Shown in pieces: positions 18,116 through 26,960 of a DNA stretch of 64,000 nt. The DNA is from an uncultured Pseudomonadales bacterium (lineage in GTDB: Bacteria > Pseudomonadota > Gammaproteobacteria > Pseudomonadales > Azotimanducaceae): contig CALKBV010000008.1 in NCBI GenBank assembly GCA_937775265.1, positions 1 to 64,000 of the forward strand, written 5' to 3'. Under the pieces are notes generated by a model that was not told the DNA's origin, searched no databases, and saw only the letters and a program-made list of their open reading frames with translations. The position numbers and the translations under genes were made by a program. Position 1 is the first letter of the stretch, and every line of letters starts with the position of its first letter.

Positions 18116-19463
18116 CTACCCATTCAGTCAGTTTTTGATGTAACCATCGAACCTTTGATTCCTGATATCCGGACATCGTAACCCCGGCTTTATAGGTTGA
18201 CTCCAGGCCCATCTGGACCTTGGGCATGTTGAACACATCCTGATCGAACACGCGACCTAGGAAGCCAAGTACCGTCGACCATTTCTCGTCATTACCCAGC
18301 CAGTGGATCGGGGCCGCTGGTGGTCGGTCACCCTGGAACGGCATCAACTGGTAGCATTCCATAATAGAAGTTCGATGGTCATTTCCGTTTGGACGGAACC
18401 GGTAGACAATCTTGTTAAACGCGCCCCAGGGATGGAAATTTGGAAACTGCGTATAGTCTATGGAGTCTACGATCTCTGCATCGCAATACTCATCAACCTT
18501 GTCGCCTGCATCAGCACGCAGACCTTCCCTGCTCATCGCCGCCAAAAATGCACGCGCGCTCATTCCTTCAGGGATAGTTGGTGCTTCAGCTTCAAGGGGG
18601 ATATCCATCATCGCGCGCAGCATATCTTCATCTGACAACTCGTAGTCCAGCAACGGGCTGGGTGTGCCACCTGGCGTGATCACCCTTGAACAGTTTTCCC
18701 AGACATCCACCTGACTATTCACATCGCCAAGGCTTCGCATAATCTGAGGGTGGGTACCACTGACGTGATAGGCCTCGCAGAACGCTTCCTGCGCAATCTT
18801 CCAATTGCAGGGCATGATCCTGGCGACATGCGCCTGGACATAAAGTGCGCCCAAGTCCCATCGTTCAAAATGGTCCGCAAGTTCCTTAATGAAAGGTTCA
18901 AAGGGCTCGCAGTCCTGATCAGGATTAATAAAGATAAAGCCAGCCCAGGTTGCGACCGGAATCTCGGGTAGTGAAAACTCCTCATCCTTGATTTGCGGAA
19001 AGTCCCAGCGAGCAGGAACATCTTTAAGGCAACCATCCAGCGTCCAGGCAAACCCATGAAAGGCACAGCGAATTTCTGAAGCGTGCCCATCAAACTCTTT
19101 CAGCATCCGACCCCGGTGCAAACACGCGTTGGGATAGGCCTTAATCTCGCGATTTTCCTGGCGGACGATGAGAAATGATACGCCTGCGATGTCATAGCGG
19201 ATGTGGTCGCCAGGTTCAGGAATCTCTTCTTCCCGCGCGGCAAATTGCCAAACTTTCATCCAAAGGTTTTTAACTTCCTTATCGTGATAGTCATGGCTGG
19301 TGTACCTTTCTTTTGCAAAGTCGTTAAGCCCTACATCTTTAGGAGACTGAAGGCGAAGCACCTCCGGCACCTCGTGCGTATCCTGGTCCAATAGTCCCTG
19401 ATAGGTTATTCCAGGTGATCTGGGCATCGTATCCGGATCCAGGTCTTTAAACATTTCTGCCAT
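18108..19463 (-). CDS. Rieske non-heme iron oxygenase, alpha subunit (1)
   Basis: Ring-hydroxylating-type oxygenase component of 451 residues. Rieske 2Fe-2S ligands are in CLHRGR (about residue 93) and CAFHGFAW. The mononuclear-iron site is in AQEAFCEAYHVSGTHPQ (His-x4-His), with a distant acidic ligand. No beta subunit or reductase gene is adjacent, so it resembles the single-component-alpha group that uses a separate ferredoxin or reductase. It lies 55 bases downstream of a P450 gene and overlaps the 87-aa gene. Substrate unknown; aromatic, steroid or terpenoid hydroxylation or demethylation are all possible. Confidence 0.92.
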   Translation of the reverse strand: MAEMFKDLDPDTMPRSPGITYQGLLDQDTHEVPEVLRLQSPKDVGLNDFAKERYTSHDYHDKEVKNLWMKVWQFAAREEEIPEPGDHIRYDIAGVSFLIVRQENREIKAYPNACLHRGRMLKEFDGHASEIRCAFHGFAWTLDGCLKDVPARWDFPQIKDEEFSLPEIPVATWAGFIFINPDQDCEPFEPFIKELADHFERWDLGALYVQAHVARIMPCNWKIAQEAFCEAYHVSGTHPQIMRSLGDVNSQVDVWENCSRVITPGGTPSPLLDYELSDEDMLRAMMDIPLEAEAPTIPEGMSARAFLAAMSREGLRADAGDKVDEYCDAEIVDSIDYTQFPNFHPWGAFNKIVYRFRPNGNDHRTSIMECYQLMPFQGDRPPAAPIHWLGNDEKWSTVLGFLGRVFDQDVFNMPKVQMGLESTYKAGVTMSGYQESKVRWLHQKLTEWVGE

Positions 19464-19518
19464 TGTTGTAACTCCTGACTTTATTGTTCGTTAATTGTTA
19501 TTCGTTAATTGTTATTCA

Positions 19519-20886
19519 TTAAGCGTTAGCCGGATTGTCTATCGCCGTGGCATTGGAATCAATGTCCACGCTTGCCGGATCTACTCTATCTCCCGGCGGT
19601 TTCGCGTCAAATTCAATGCGAAGTTCCTGCATAGCCCGCAGTGAGAAGTTCGGCGCTACCTCAAAGCTGTTCTGACCCGCGGTAAACCGCATACCATCAA
19701 CCCGATCAATCAGGGCCTGGAATGCCCAGAACAGCTCTCTTCTTGCAAGCGGCGCCCCCAGGCAGTGATGAATACCAGAACCGAACCCAACGTGACGACC
19801 AGGCTTTTCCCGTTCCAGGTTCAAATCAGCAGGGCATTCGAACTCTCGTTCATCTCGATTGGCGGCTGCGTAACGAACATTGATCATGGCTCCTTTGGGA
19901 ATCAAAACGCCGTGCATCTCGATATCATTCGCCGCCATTCGAAACAATCCCTGCACTGGTCCTTCCAGTCGAACGACCTCTTCACAAAAGGTCCGCAGGT
20001 ACTTATCGGGGTTTGAACGGAGCTTCCGCCAGACGTCAGGATTCTCAATCAGCAGCTTCAGGCCATAGCCGATCGCATTCGTTGTGGTTTCCGAACCACC
20101 GACAAAGGTATCCGCCATCATCTCGGCATGCAGCTCATTATCGGTCAGGGGTCGTTCCCACTCGGGAATCACACGATTGACCATGTCTGACAACAACGTG
20201 TCGTCCGGTTCCTTTCGAAGACGCTCAAATATCGGCTGGAAGTAGTGCTGAGCTTCGATCTCCATCTCTACAGACCATTGTTCTTCTTCCTCTGTCTGCA
20301 TCATGCCAAGGCGCTGTACCCAGGCATCCGTCCAAGCCTTGATCTTCCAGATGTCTGCTTCCGGTACCCCCATCTGCTGGCCAATGACAATCAGCGGCAA
20401 CGGCACGGCATACTGCTTGATCCAATCACATTGGCCATCGTCCACAAAAGCATCCATTAACTTGTAAGCAGTATCCCTGACGAACGAATCCATCCCTTCT
20501 ATCTTTTTGGGTTTGAATGCCTCGTTAAACATTGCCCGCATCTGTTTATGATTCGGGTCATCCCTGCCCGCAAGTGTTGCACCCGGTACCCAGCCTTTTT
20601 CTTCATAAAGCGCATTCATTCGAAGGGCACGACCTGAATCCAGTTGTTCGCGACTGCCACCCTGGCCACCACGCATGTCATTAGAGAAGTTTTTTGTGTC
20701 AAGGAGAAGCTTACGTATATCTTCAAACCGGGTGACGACATAGAACCCTGTAATGGGATCTATCCAGACCGGCGCTTCATCGCGAAGCATCTCGTAAGCG
20801 TGATAAGGACAGTTCTGCAATTTGAAATCGAGGAAGTTAATCTCTTCAAGGCTGCCCGGCACGATTGGTTCATATGATTCAGGCAT
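19519..20886 (-). CDS. Cytochrome P450 (1)
   Basis: Soluble bacterial-class P450 of 455 residues. I-helix VGGSETTTNA, K-helix ExxR in FCEEVVRLEG, and heme-thiolate loop FGSGIHHCLG with Cys about residue 375. ATG 20886 is preferred: it overlaps the end of the TetR gene by 8 bases, whereas a longer frame from 20961 would lie inside TetR and add an unrelated basic tail. The Pro/Asp-rich C-terminal 25 residues are an extra tail. It needs a ferredoxin; the 4Fe-type ferredoxin gene at the head of the same operon is a candidate donor. Confidence 0.92.
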   Translation of the reverse strand: MPESYEPIVPGSLEEINFLDFKLQNCPYHAYEMLRDEAPVWIDPITGFYVVTRFEDIRKLLLDTKNFSNDMRGGQGGSREQLDSGRALRMNALYEEKGWVPGATLAGRDDPNHKQMRAMFNEAFKPKKIEGMDSFVRDTAYKLMDAFVDDGQCDWIKQYAVPLPLIVIGQQMGVPEADIWKIKAWTDAWVQRLGMMQTEEEEQWSVEMEIEAQHYFQPIFERLRKEPDDTLLSDMVNRVIPEWERPLTDNELHAEMMADTFVGGSETTTNAIGYGLKLLIENPDVWRKLRSNPDKYLRTFCEEVVRLEGPVQGLFRMAANDIEMHGVLIPKGAMINVRYAAANRDEREFECPADLNLEREKPGRHVGFGSGIHHCLGAPLARRELFWAFQALIDRVDGMRFTAGQNSFEVAPNFSLRAMQELRIEFDAKPPGDRVDPASVDIDSNATAIDNPANA

Positions 20887-21544
20887 TCGACTGTACCTCT
20901 TGTCTGATTTCTTCCAGGGTTGTTTCCATTTCGTCCCTAGCGGCTCCCTGGCTGGACGCAATTAAAACCGACAAGAGATTAACCAAAAGGCTAACTCGCA
21001 TTCGAGATATCACCTCCAAGCCCTTGTTAATCATCATAAATGTAGACCAATAATTACCCAAAAGTATCGTTGCCAAATGCTCTACGTCGACCTCTTTCTT
21101 TAATTCACCCCGCTCCTCCATTTTAGCCAACGAGAGCAAAAAATCCTGCCTAACACCACGCAGGAGCAACTCGGTCAACGCGTCGCCCTGAACCGCCCTT
21201 AGCAAGGCATCTGTAATAGCTTCCGCGTAAGCGGGTTCAGAAGCTCTAAGTGCTGCACCATATTCCATGACGTTAAGCAGGTGCTTCCAGCCGGGGCCGA
21301 GTTCCGACATTTCACCAACCCGTTGGTAACTTATCACCAGCAAGTCACGCAGCGCTTCGAGCAGCAGTTCATCTTTCGTGTTGTAAAGGTTGTATAGCGT
21401 CGTTGGTGAAACTTCGGCGCGTTCAGCGACCTCGCTCATCACCATCCCTCCATAACCGTGGTCTGCAACCATCTGCCTGGCTACCCCCAGAATTCGATGC
21501 CGCCGGTCTTCCTGTCGCGGCGTCAATGACTTAGTCTTGCTCAT
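20879..21544 (-). CDS. TetR/AcrR-family transcriptional regulator
   Basis: A 221-residue repressor-type protein. The N-terminal HTH reads RRHRILGVARQMVADHGYGGMVMSEVAERAEVSPTTLYNLYNTKDELL, a textbook TetR domain, followed by a helical ligand-binding domain. It is translated between the ferredoxin and the P450 genes, so it probably controls this operon and perhaps the divergent SnoaL-P450 operon through the intergenic palindromes at 21949-21960 and 21979-21997. The inducing ligand would be a substrate or product of the pathway (inference). Confidence 0.92.
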   Translation of the reverse strand: MSKTKSLTPRQEDRRHRILGVARQMVADHGYGGMVMSEVAERAEVSPTTLYNLYNTKDELLLEALRDLLVISYQRVGEMSELGPGWKHLLNVMEYGAALRASEPAYAEAITDALLRAVQGDALTELLLRGVRQDFLLSLAKMEERGELKKEVDVEHLATILLGNYWSTFMMINKGLEVISRMRVSLLVNLLSVLIASSQGAARDEMETTLEEIRQEVQSNA

Positions 21545-21592
21545 TTCACTGTCCTGAGGGGCTGTGATTCGGCTTTAGCCGCTGGAACTACC

Positions 21593-21892
21593 TTAGGTAA
21601 TTGAAGTGTTACCTTCTATAAAAACATCTACTCTTGCTCTGGCAGCTAGTTTGTTTTCAAACCATAGTGCGTTGATCTCTGTGAATTCGACGGACTCTTT
21701 TGGCACCGCCGCTTCTTCGAATATTGCTCCAACAGGGCACGCACCCTCGCAGACCCCACAATCTATACAATCATTGGGCTCGATATAACACATCCGGTCG
21801 CCCTGATCGACCAAAATACAATCAACCGGGCAGACTTCAATACAGGATTGGTCCATTACATCGATACAGGCGTTCGCTATTACAAAGGTCAT
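21593..21892 (-). CDS. Ferredoxin, 7Fe FdxA type
   Basis: Small electron carrier of 99 residues beginning MTFVIANACIDVMDQSC. It holds an N-terminal cluster region (NACIDVMDQSCIEVCPVDCI, 3Fe-4S pattern) and CIDCGVCEGACPVGAI for a 4Fe-4S cluster, then a tail with VEFTEINALWFENK as in FdxA. ATG 21892 is chosen over one at 21913 because the conserved family start is there. First gene of the minus-strand operon that continues into TetR, P450 and Rieske genes, so donation of electrons to these enzymes is likely. Confidence 0.88.
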   Translation of the reverse strand: MTFVIANACIDVMDQSCIEVCPVDCILVDQGDRMCYIEPNDCIDCGVCEGACPVGAIFEEAAVPKESVEFTEINALWFENKLAARARVDVFIEGNTSIT

Positions 21893-21948
21893 GAAGGCGA
21901 TCATCCTCGTCAAAATTAAATGCGGGCAAAAGCAACGCTAACCCGAGC

Positions 21949-21960
21949 AAACCGGTTTGC
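21949..21960. promoter_or_regulatory. Perfect 12-bp palindrome in divergent promoter region
   Basis: CAAACCGGTTTG is its own reverse complement and lies between the divergent ferredoxin and SnoaL genes, 57 bases from the ferredoxin ATG. It may be an operator for the TetR protein encoded in the same operon, but no binding data are available and a chance palindrome is possible. Confidence 0.4.
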
Positions 21961-21978
21961 ACCCACGGTGCCGAGAGA

Positions 21979-21997
21979 GTAGTCTAAATTAGATTAC
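21979..21997. promoter_or_regulatory. 19-bp imperfect palindrome, possible TetR operator
   Basis: GTAGTCTAAATTAGATTAC has half-sites GTAxTCTAA and TTAGAxTAC around a central A, with one mismatched pair. Size, symmetry and position between two divergent operons, one carrying a TetR gene, fit a TetR-family operator better than the shorter palindrome upstream. Confidence 0.5.
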
Positions 21998-22002
21998 TGT
22001 AC

Positions 22003-22545
22003 TTGACTACAAGTTCGAAAACCAACGGGTCAAAGACTACTTTTAGCGGCCTGGACAACCCCTTTACAGGTATTGAGATGACACTTGAAGAGCTTTTAGA
22101 AAAAGAAACTATCAAGGAAATCAGGATCAAGTATAGCCATTACTTCGATGGAAAGATGGTTGACGACCTGGCTGATCTTTTCTGTGAAGACGCCGTCTGC
22201 GAATTCGGACCCGACTATGGAGGCGATTGGGTAGGAAAGGAGGCCATCAGAGCCAACTTCGCCCGCTATGCTGAAAGGGAAGGACCACCCTTTGGCGTTT
22301 TGCACGCTGTGACCAACCCACTGATCACGCTGATCGACGCAACGACGGCGAGTGGCCGATGGTATCTTCATGATCTAAATACCCAGGAGGGCGTCGACAA
22401 TCCCCTAATACTCTATGGCATCTACGATGACGTCTATAAGAAAGTTTTCGGTAAGTGGCTTATCCAAAGAACAAAGATCGATTTCCTCTGGCCTAAAAGG
22501 CAGTACACCGGCTTCAGGAACTTCGCAAAGGAGAACGCACGATGA
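22003..22545 (+). CDS. SnoaL-like (NTF2-superfamily) protein
   Basis: Second SnoaL-like protein, up to 180 residues. LADLFCEDAVCEFGP, GKEAIRANFARY, VLHAVTNPLITL and WLIQRTKIDFLWPKRQ parallel the protein at 15048. The start is unclear: TTG 22003 gives an extra 25 residues, while ATG 22078 (MTLEELLEKE) gives a length closer to the paralogue. It is the first gene of the plus-strand P450 operon and its TGA overlaps the ATG of the next gene (ATGA at 22542). A hydratase or isomerase role acting on a P450 product is plausible, not shown. Confidence 0.85.
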   Translation: MTTSSKTNGSKTTFSGLDNPFTGIEMTLEELLEKETIKEIRIKYSHYFDGKMVDDLADLFCEDAVCEFGPDYGGDWVGKEAIRANFARYAEREGPPFGVLHAVTNPLITLIDATTASGRWYLHDLNTQEGVDNPLILYGIYDDVYKKVFGKWLIQRTKIDFLWPKRQYTGFRNFAKENAR

Positions 22546-23976
22546 CTAGTGTAGAACAGTTTTATTGAAGACCTTGCTTCGTCAACCGATGCTGATTTCG
22601 CGTCCGTAAAAGAATTTCCCCTAATGCCGGAAGGAGAAGCCGTGGATATGGGGCATGCACAAGACGGCACGCCATTGCTGGACCCACGTATACTTGATTC
22701 GCCTGAATTCTTCAGGAACCCTTACCCTTATTACCGCATTCTTCGTGATCACTATCCGGTGTTCCACGACAAGCTTCACAACTGCTATTGGGTGACAAGA
22801 TACGACGACATCACAGAATGCTACTTCGATGACGAGGGGTTCAATACCATTCCCAAAGGGTCGTCCAGCGGTGTTTTGGGTAATACCCAACTCGAGCTAT
22901 CCGGGGTCGAACACCGGCGGCGGCGCAACCTCTATGGCCAGCACCTTGTGGGTCAATCACTGCAGGCCCGTATTCCGGCCATCGAGAAGTTGGCGAACGA
23001 AATGATCGATGCATGGGAAACTGCCGCCAAAGATGACTCCGAGTTCTGCTCGGACAATGGCAACACCCGCCAACTTGAGCTTTCAAGCATGTTCGCCAAT
23101 GAATTTCCGATTCGGGTGGTTTGTGAAGTCCTCGGGTTTCCAAAGGAAGCCCAGTCCCAGTTCTATTATTGGTACAACTCAATGATGAGTGGCCTCGGCG
23201 GCTCGGCCACCCATAAGCAAGGTGTTGAAGCCAGACAAGACCTTGAAGACTATGTCGCGGGAATCGTTGAAGAAAGAAGAAAAGATCCAACCTATCTGCT
23301 TGACCAGGATGGTAACCCTACGTCTAAGGACATCATCACCAAATTATGCGAGACCAAGGTCGATGGTGACTTCCTTTCAACCGAAGAAATCACCTCTAAT
23401 ATCGCCTTGATTGTTGGCGCAGGTGGTGAGACCACACGGGGTGCCATCATGAACATGTGGGCCCTGTTGCTCCGGCACCCGGATCAGTTTGATGCGGTCA
23501 TCGGCGACGGGGGAAACTGGGACAAAGCATTTCACGAAACGCTTAGGCATTCTTCTTCGATTGGCGGACAGCCCCGACACAACACATTTGATATTGAGAT
23601 GCACGGAGTCAAAGTACCTGCAGGATCACTGATGCAGATGGTTGATTTCGCCGCCAATCATGACGAACGAATCTTCAAGCAACCCGAGTCGTTCAACATA
23701 TTCAGAGATGACCTTTACTACGGCAAGCTGCTTCGGTCCGGTTACCGAAAAGAAGGGCGTTGCAGTCACATGGCGTTCGGCGTTGGACCGCACCTTTGCC
23801 CAGGCGCATGGATCTCGCACCAGGAAGCTGTGGTTGGATCGAAGATTCTTCTAAGCAGAATGAAGAACCCCCGCATCAATGAAAATAAAATGCCCAAAGA
23901 TATTGATGGCAAGAGCCCCGCGCCCATGGGAATCATTTCAGTACGTGAGTTATGGCTCGAATACGACCTGTCTTGA
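22542..23976 (+). CDS. Cytochrome P450 (2), one frameshift near start
   Basis: P450 of about 477 residues. ATG 22542 (overlapping the SnoaL stop) opens MTSVEQF; after one extra T in the run 22560-22563 the frame continues IEDLASSTDADFASVKEFPLMPEGEA into the main body. A later ATG at 22624 would give 450 residues. C-helix heme contact VEHRRRRNLYG, I-helix VGAGGETTRGA, ExxR in HETLRHS, heme loop FGVGPHLCPG with Cys at residue 392 counted from 22624. Closely similar in layout to the P450 at 25387 (shared PYPYYRxLRDHxPVxHD region), so the two are paralogues. Confidence 0.9.
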
Positions 23977-24026
23977 AGGGTACGAGTGGCCAGATAAGAG
24001 GCAGGAAAAGAGGTAAGGAAAGAGTA

Positions 24027-25373
24027 ATGGCTTCAGTAATAAAAGACGATCAGGTCATCGGTAAAAATGGCGTTATCATCAAAAAGCACCCCCGGAGGTC
24101 CGACGGCTCTCCCAAATACCGTACCTACGAAATATACCAACGGGAACGTGTCGGCGAAAGTACCGAGAAAATCAAACCCGGACAACTGATCTCAGAAAGC
24201 TATCGCCAGGACCCCTATCCCACTGTCGCGGTGCTACGCGAACACTATCCCTGCTACCGCAACTGGCTATCCAACAGCTACTGGATCTCTGAATACAATG
24301 ATGTCACCTCAATTTTCACCGATGATGCGAATTTCGAAACGCGGCCCAAGACCTGGACTTATGGCCTTGAAAACCCAGGACGCAACCTGAACGAGGAATT
24401 GTCTTTACTGGAAGCTGAAGAGACATTCACCGATACGCAGGCTGAAGAAATCGCAACAACAATTGCCTCTGATCTGGCGCAAAAAGGTCATGGAAATCTT
24501 GCCACTGAGTTTGCTGCACGCTTTGCGATGAACCTGTTGTTGACGTCTCTGGACATACCGGACGCCGATGCCGGACAGTTCACTGCTCTTTTCTGGCGAA
24601 TGCAACGTGGGACATCATGGAACCCCGGCTTGCGGGACGATGGCAAGAAAGCGCTGGATGAGCTCACTCATTATCTTGAGCCCATCGTAGCGGCAAGAAA
24701 AAAACAACCCGCCGAAGACCTGATCTCAGTGATGACTCAATTGGCACCAAGTGACCAGCCTGTCACTGTCCGGGACATCGTTGTCACCTTACTGGAACGA
24801 GATCACGAAACACTGCACGGTGCACTGGCTAACCTCTGGTTCCTGCTGCTAACCCATCCTGAAGAACATCAACAGGCGATATCCGATCGACGCCTGATGA
24901 AACTGGCTTACCTTGAAACACTGCGGCACTCGACGCCCGTACTCTCTGCACACCGGTATGCACGACATGAGGTTGAGCGCTTCGGGCGACTGATCCCTGA
25001 AGGAGCCCAACTTGTCTGTTCCGCTGCCGCAGCCAATAGAGATCCTAAAACATTCAATGACCCCGACAGCTTCATCGTCGACCGAAACGATATGTGCCAG
25101 CGCGAATCCCGCGGCCAGTACCGGGCCGACGGATTGGCGGCCGGCATTGCCTTTGGTTTGGGCAAGCCCTCTATATATCCTGCTATTCCAGAGGACAGGC
25201 CCAGGTCCCGCTATGCACTCACCCGGGACACGGCAGTCACCGCCTCACAGGTGCTCGTTTCACACCTTGATAATATTCAACTGGCAAAAGGCACAACGCC
25301 GAATTTGTCAGCCCTGACAGTCGGTGAGATGCACACCTGCTGGAAACTACCGGTTACATTCTCGAAAAAATAA
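24027..25373 (+). CDS. P450-fold protein lacking heme ligand (pseudo-P450)
   Basis: A 448-residue full-length homologue of the flanking P450s. ATG 24027 is preceded by AGGAAAGAG. It keeps the N-terminal QDPYPTVAVLREHYPCYRN, ExxR (YLETLRHS), the AANRDPKTFNDPDSF region and the start of the heme loop, but that loop reads FGLGKPSIYP, with Ile (about residue 383) where the thiolate Cys should be and Pro in place of the next Gly. The C-helix His/Arg contacts (EHRRxR in both neighbours) are replaced by an unrelated acidic stretch, and the I-helix has LLERDHETLHG instead of AGGxTT. The frame is intact over 1.35 kb. It probably does not bind heme in the usual way; an auxiliary or partner role is inferred. 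Confidence 0.85.
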   Translation: MASVIKDDQVIGKNGVIIKKHPRRSDGSPKYRTYEIYQRERVGESTEKIKPGQLISESYRQDPYPTVAVLREHYPCYRNWLSNSYWISEYNDVTSIFTDDANFETRPKTWTYGLENPGRNLNEELSLLEAEETFTDTQAEEIATTIASDLAQKGHGNLATEFAARFAMNLLLTSLDIPDADAGQFTALFWRMQRGTSWNPGLRDDGKKALDELTHYLEPIVAARKKQPAEDLISVMTQLAPSDQPVTVRDIVVTLLERDHETLHGALANLWFLLLTHPEEHQQAISDRRLMKLAYLETLRHSTPVLSAHRYARHEVERFGRLIPEGAQLVCSAAAANRDPKTFNDPDSFIVDRNDMCQRESRGQYRADGLAAGIAFGLGKPSIYPAIPEDRPRSRYALTRDTAVTASQVLVSHLDNIQLAKGTTPNLSALTVGEMHTCWKLPVTFSKK

Positions 25374-25386
25374 ATTGGGAGGTTGT

Positions 25387-26674
25387 ATGTCTGAAACAAT
25401 AAAAATGCCTGGCACGGAAATCGATCCGAGGGTGTTCGATACACCAGAGTTCCAGAAAGACCCATTCCCTATCTACCGGCAACTTCGCGATCACCACCCG
25501 ATCTATCACGACCGCTTCCATAACAGATGGATTATTTCGCGATACTGGGATGTGGACGGTGCCTTCCAGGACAACGAGAGCTATGACCGTGCCGTGTACA
25601 AACCTGATGGACCCTATGATTTTGGGTCCCGGCATGTCTTTGGCCCGAATATTCTTGAATACGGCAACAGCGGCGAACATCGCCGCCTTCGCAATATTGT
25701 GGCGGGACAATTTGTCGGCCAGAAGCTGCATGGATTTCATTCCGATGATCCACCAGATATCAGACGAGGTGATCGATAAGTTCATCGATGACGGAGAAGT
25801 AGAGATCGTCAAACAGTTCGCCAGTCAGGTGCCTATCCGGGTTATTTCGAACATGCTTGGCTTACCGCGAGAAGACGAAGACACCTTTGTCGAATGGTAT
25901 CAGGCACTGATCGCTGGACTCGGTTTTGGCGGTGAACACCTGACGGCAGGCCTCAAGGCCCGCAATGACATGTGGGACTATATCGACCCATTGATCGCAG
26001 AAAGATCAAAGAATCCGGGCGAAGACCTTTTGTCACGGATCTGCGTTGCAGAGATGAACGGCAGCAGAATGACACCCGAAGAAATAAAGGGATTTGTTGC
26101 CCTGCTGCTCGCCGCAGGTGGAGATACCACAGAAAAGGCCATCGCCAACATGTGGTATCACCTGATGTACACACGACCCGATCAGTTGCAGGATGTGATC
26201 GACAATGAAGGCCTGTGGGAGGATGCCTTTACGGAGATGATGAGATACGACCCCGTCGTGCATGCACAGTTTCGATACACGACCCGCGAGATCCCGATGC
26301 ACAATGATGTCATTCCTGAGCGCGCCGGTGTCATTCTTTATCTCGGTGCAGGCAATAGAGATGAACGAGCGTTCAAAGACCCCGACACATTCGATATTCA
26401 TCGCGATGACCTGCATATGGGTAAGGAAAATCGATCCGGCCGATATAAAGACGGCAAGAACGGGCACCTTGGCTTCGGTATCGGTCAACATTTTTGCATG
26501 GGCTATGCCATGGCAAGACAGGAGTCAGCCATTGCCTGCTCTAAACTGGCTGCCCGTATCAATAACCCGCGACCGAAGCACGCTAAACATGCGGGGATTT
26601 CATCTCCTTCAATTGACTCCGGCGGATTCAGAACGCCTGCTGAGCTATGGATGGAATTTGATAAAAATCCTTAA
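25387..26674 (+). CDS. Cytochrome P450 (3), one internal frameshift
   Basis: P450 of about 428 residues after removing one extra base near 25738 (GGATTTCATTCC, read as GFI-P). Start ATG 25387 follows GGGAGG. C-helix GEHRRLRNIV, I-helix AAGGDTTEKA, ExxR in EMMRYDP, heme loop FGIGQHFCMG with Cys about residue 370. It follows the pseudo-P450 by 13 bases and precedes a 3Fe-4S ferredoxin by 90 bases. The break interrupts an otherwise well-conserved protein in a region with few errors, so a sequencing error is likely but a real mutation is not excluded. Confidence 0.88.
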
Positions 26675-26764
26675 GCGTCACCGGTGTAACCCCTGCAACC
26701 CTTAACCGAACCTGATCAAGGACAGAGATAAAAAAGACTAGTAGGCGTCCAATGAGAAAAGCCA

Positions 26765-26959
26765 ATGAAAGTGAAAATCGATAAGGAAAAATGTTTCATG
26801 TCCGGCGAGTGTTACTACAACCATCCTGAGCTGTTCAAAATGGATGACGACGGGCATCCCGTCGTGCTCGTAGACGATGTCGCCGACGCAGCGCTTCGTC
26901 TACATGCCAAAGAAGCTGCGGAAGTCTGCCCAGCTGTTGCCATCAGCCTGGAGGATTAA
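26765..26959 (+). CDS. 3Fe-4S ferredoxin, P450 redox partner type
   Basis: A 64-residue single-cluster ferredoxin. Cys positions CFMSGEC and VCPAVAISLED match the 3Fe-4S ferredoxins that accompany actinobacterial and proteobacterial P450s. Acidic surface (many Asp/Glu) suits docking to P450. It lies between the P450 pair and an aldo/keto reductase, 1 base before the latter's GTG. It is probably the electron donor for the P450s of this operon; the ferredoxin reductase must be elsewhere. Confidence 0.92.
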   Translation: MKVKIDKEKCFMSGECYYNHPELFKMDDDGHPVVLVDDVADAALRLHAKEAAEVCPAVAISLED

Positions 26960-26960
26960 A

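Noticed and set aside
24027-25373. Explaining the missing Cys in the pseudo-P450 by a frameshift
   Set aside because: The alternative frames around 25150-25200 do not restore FGxGxHxCxG, and the residues on both sides of the loop are in the same frame; the C-helix motif is missing too.
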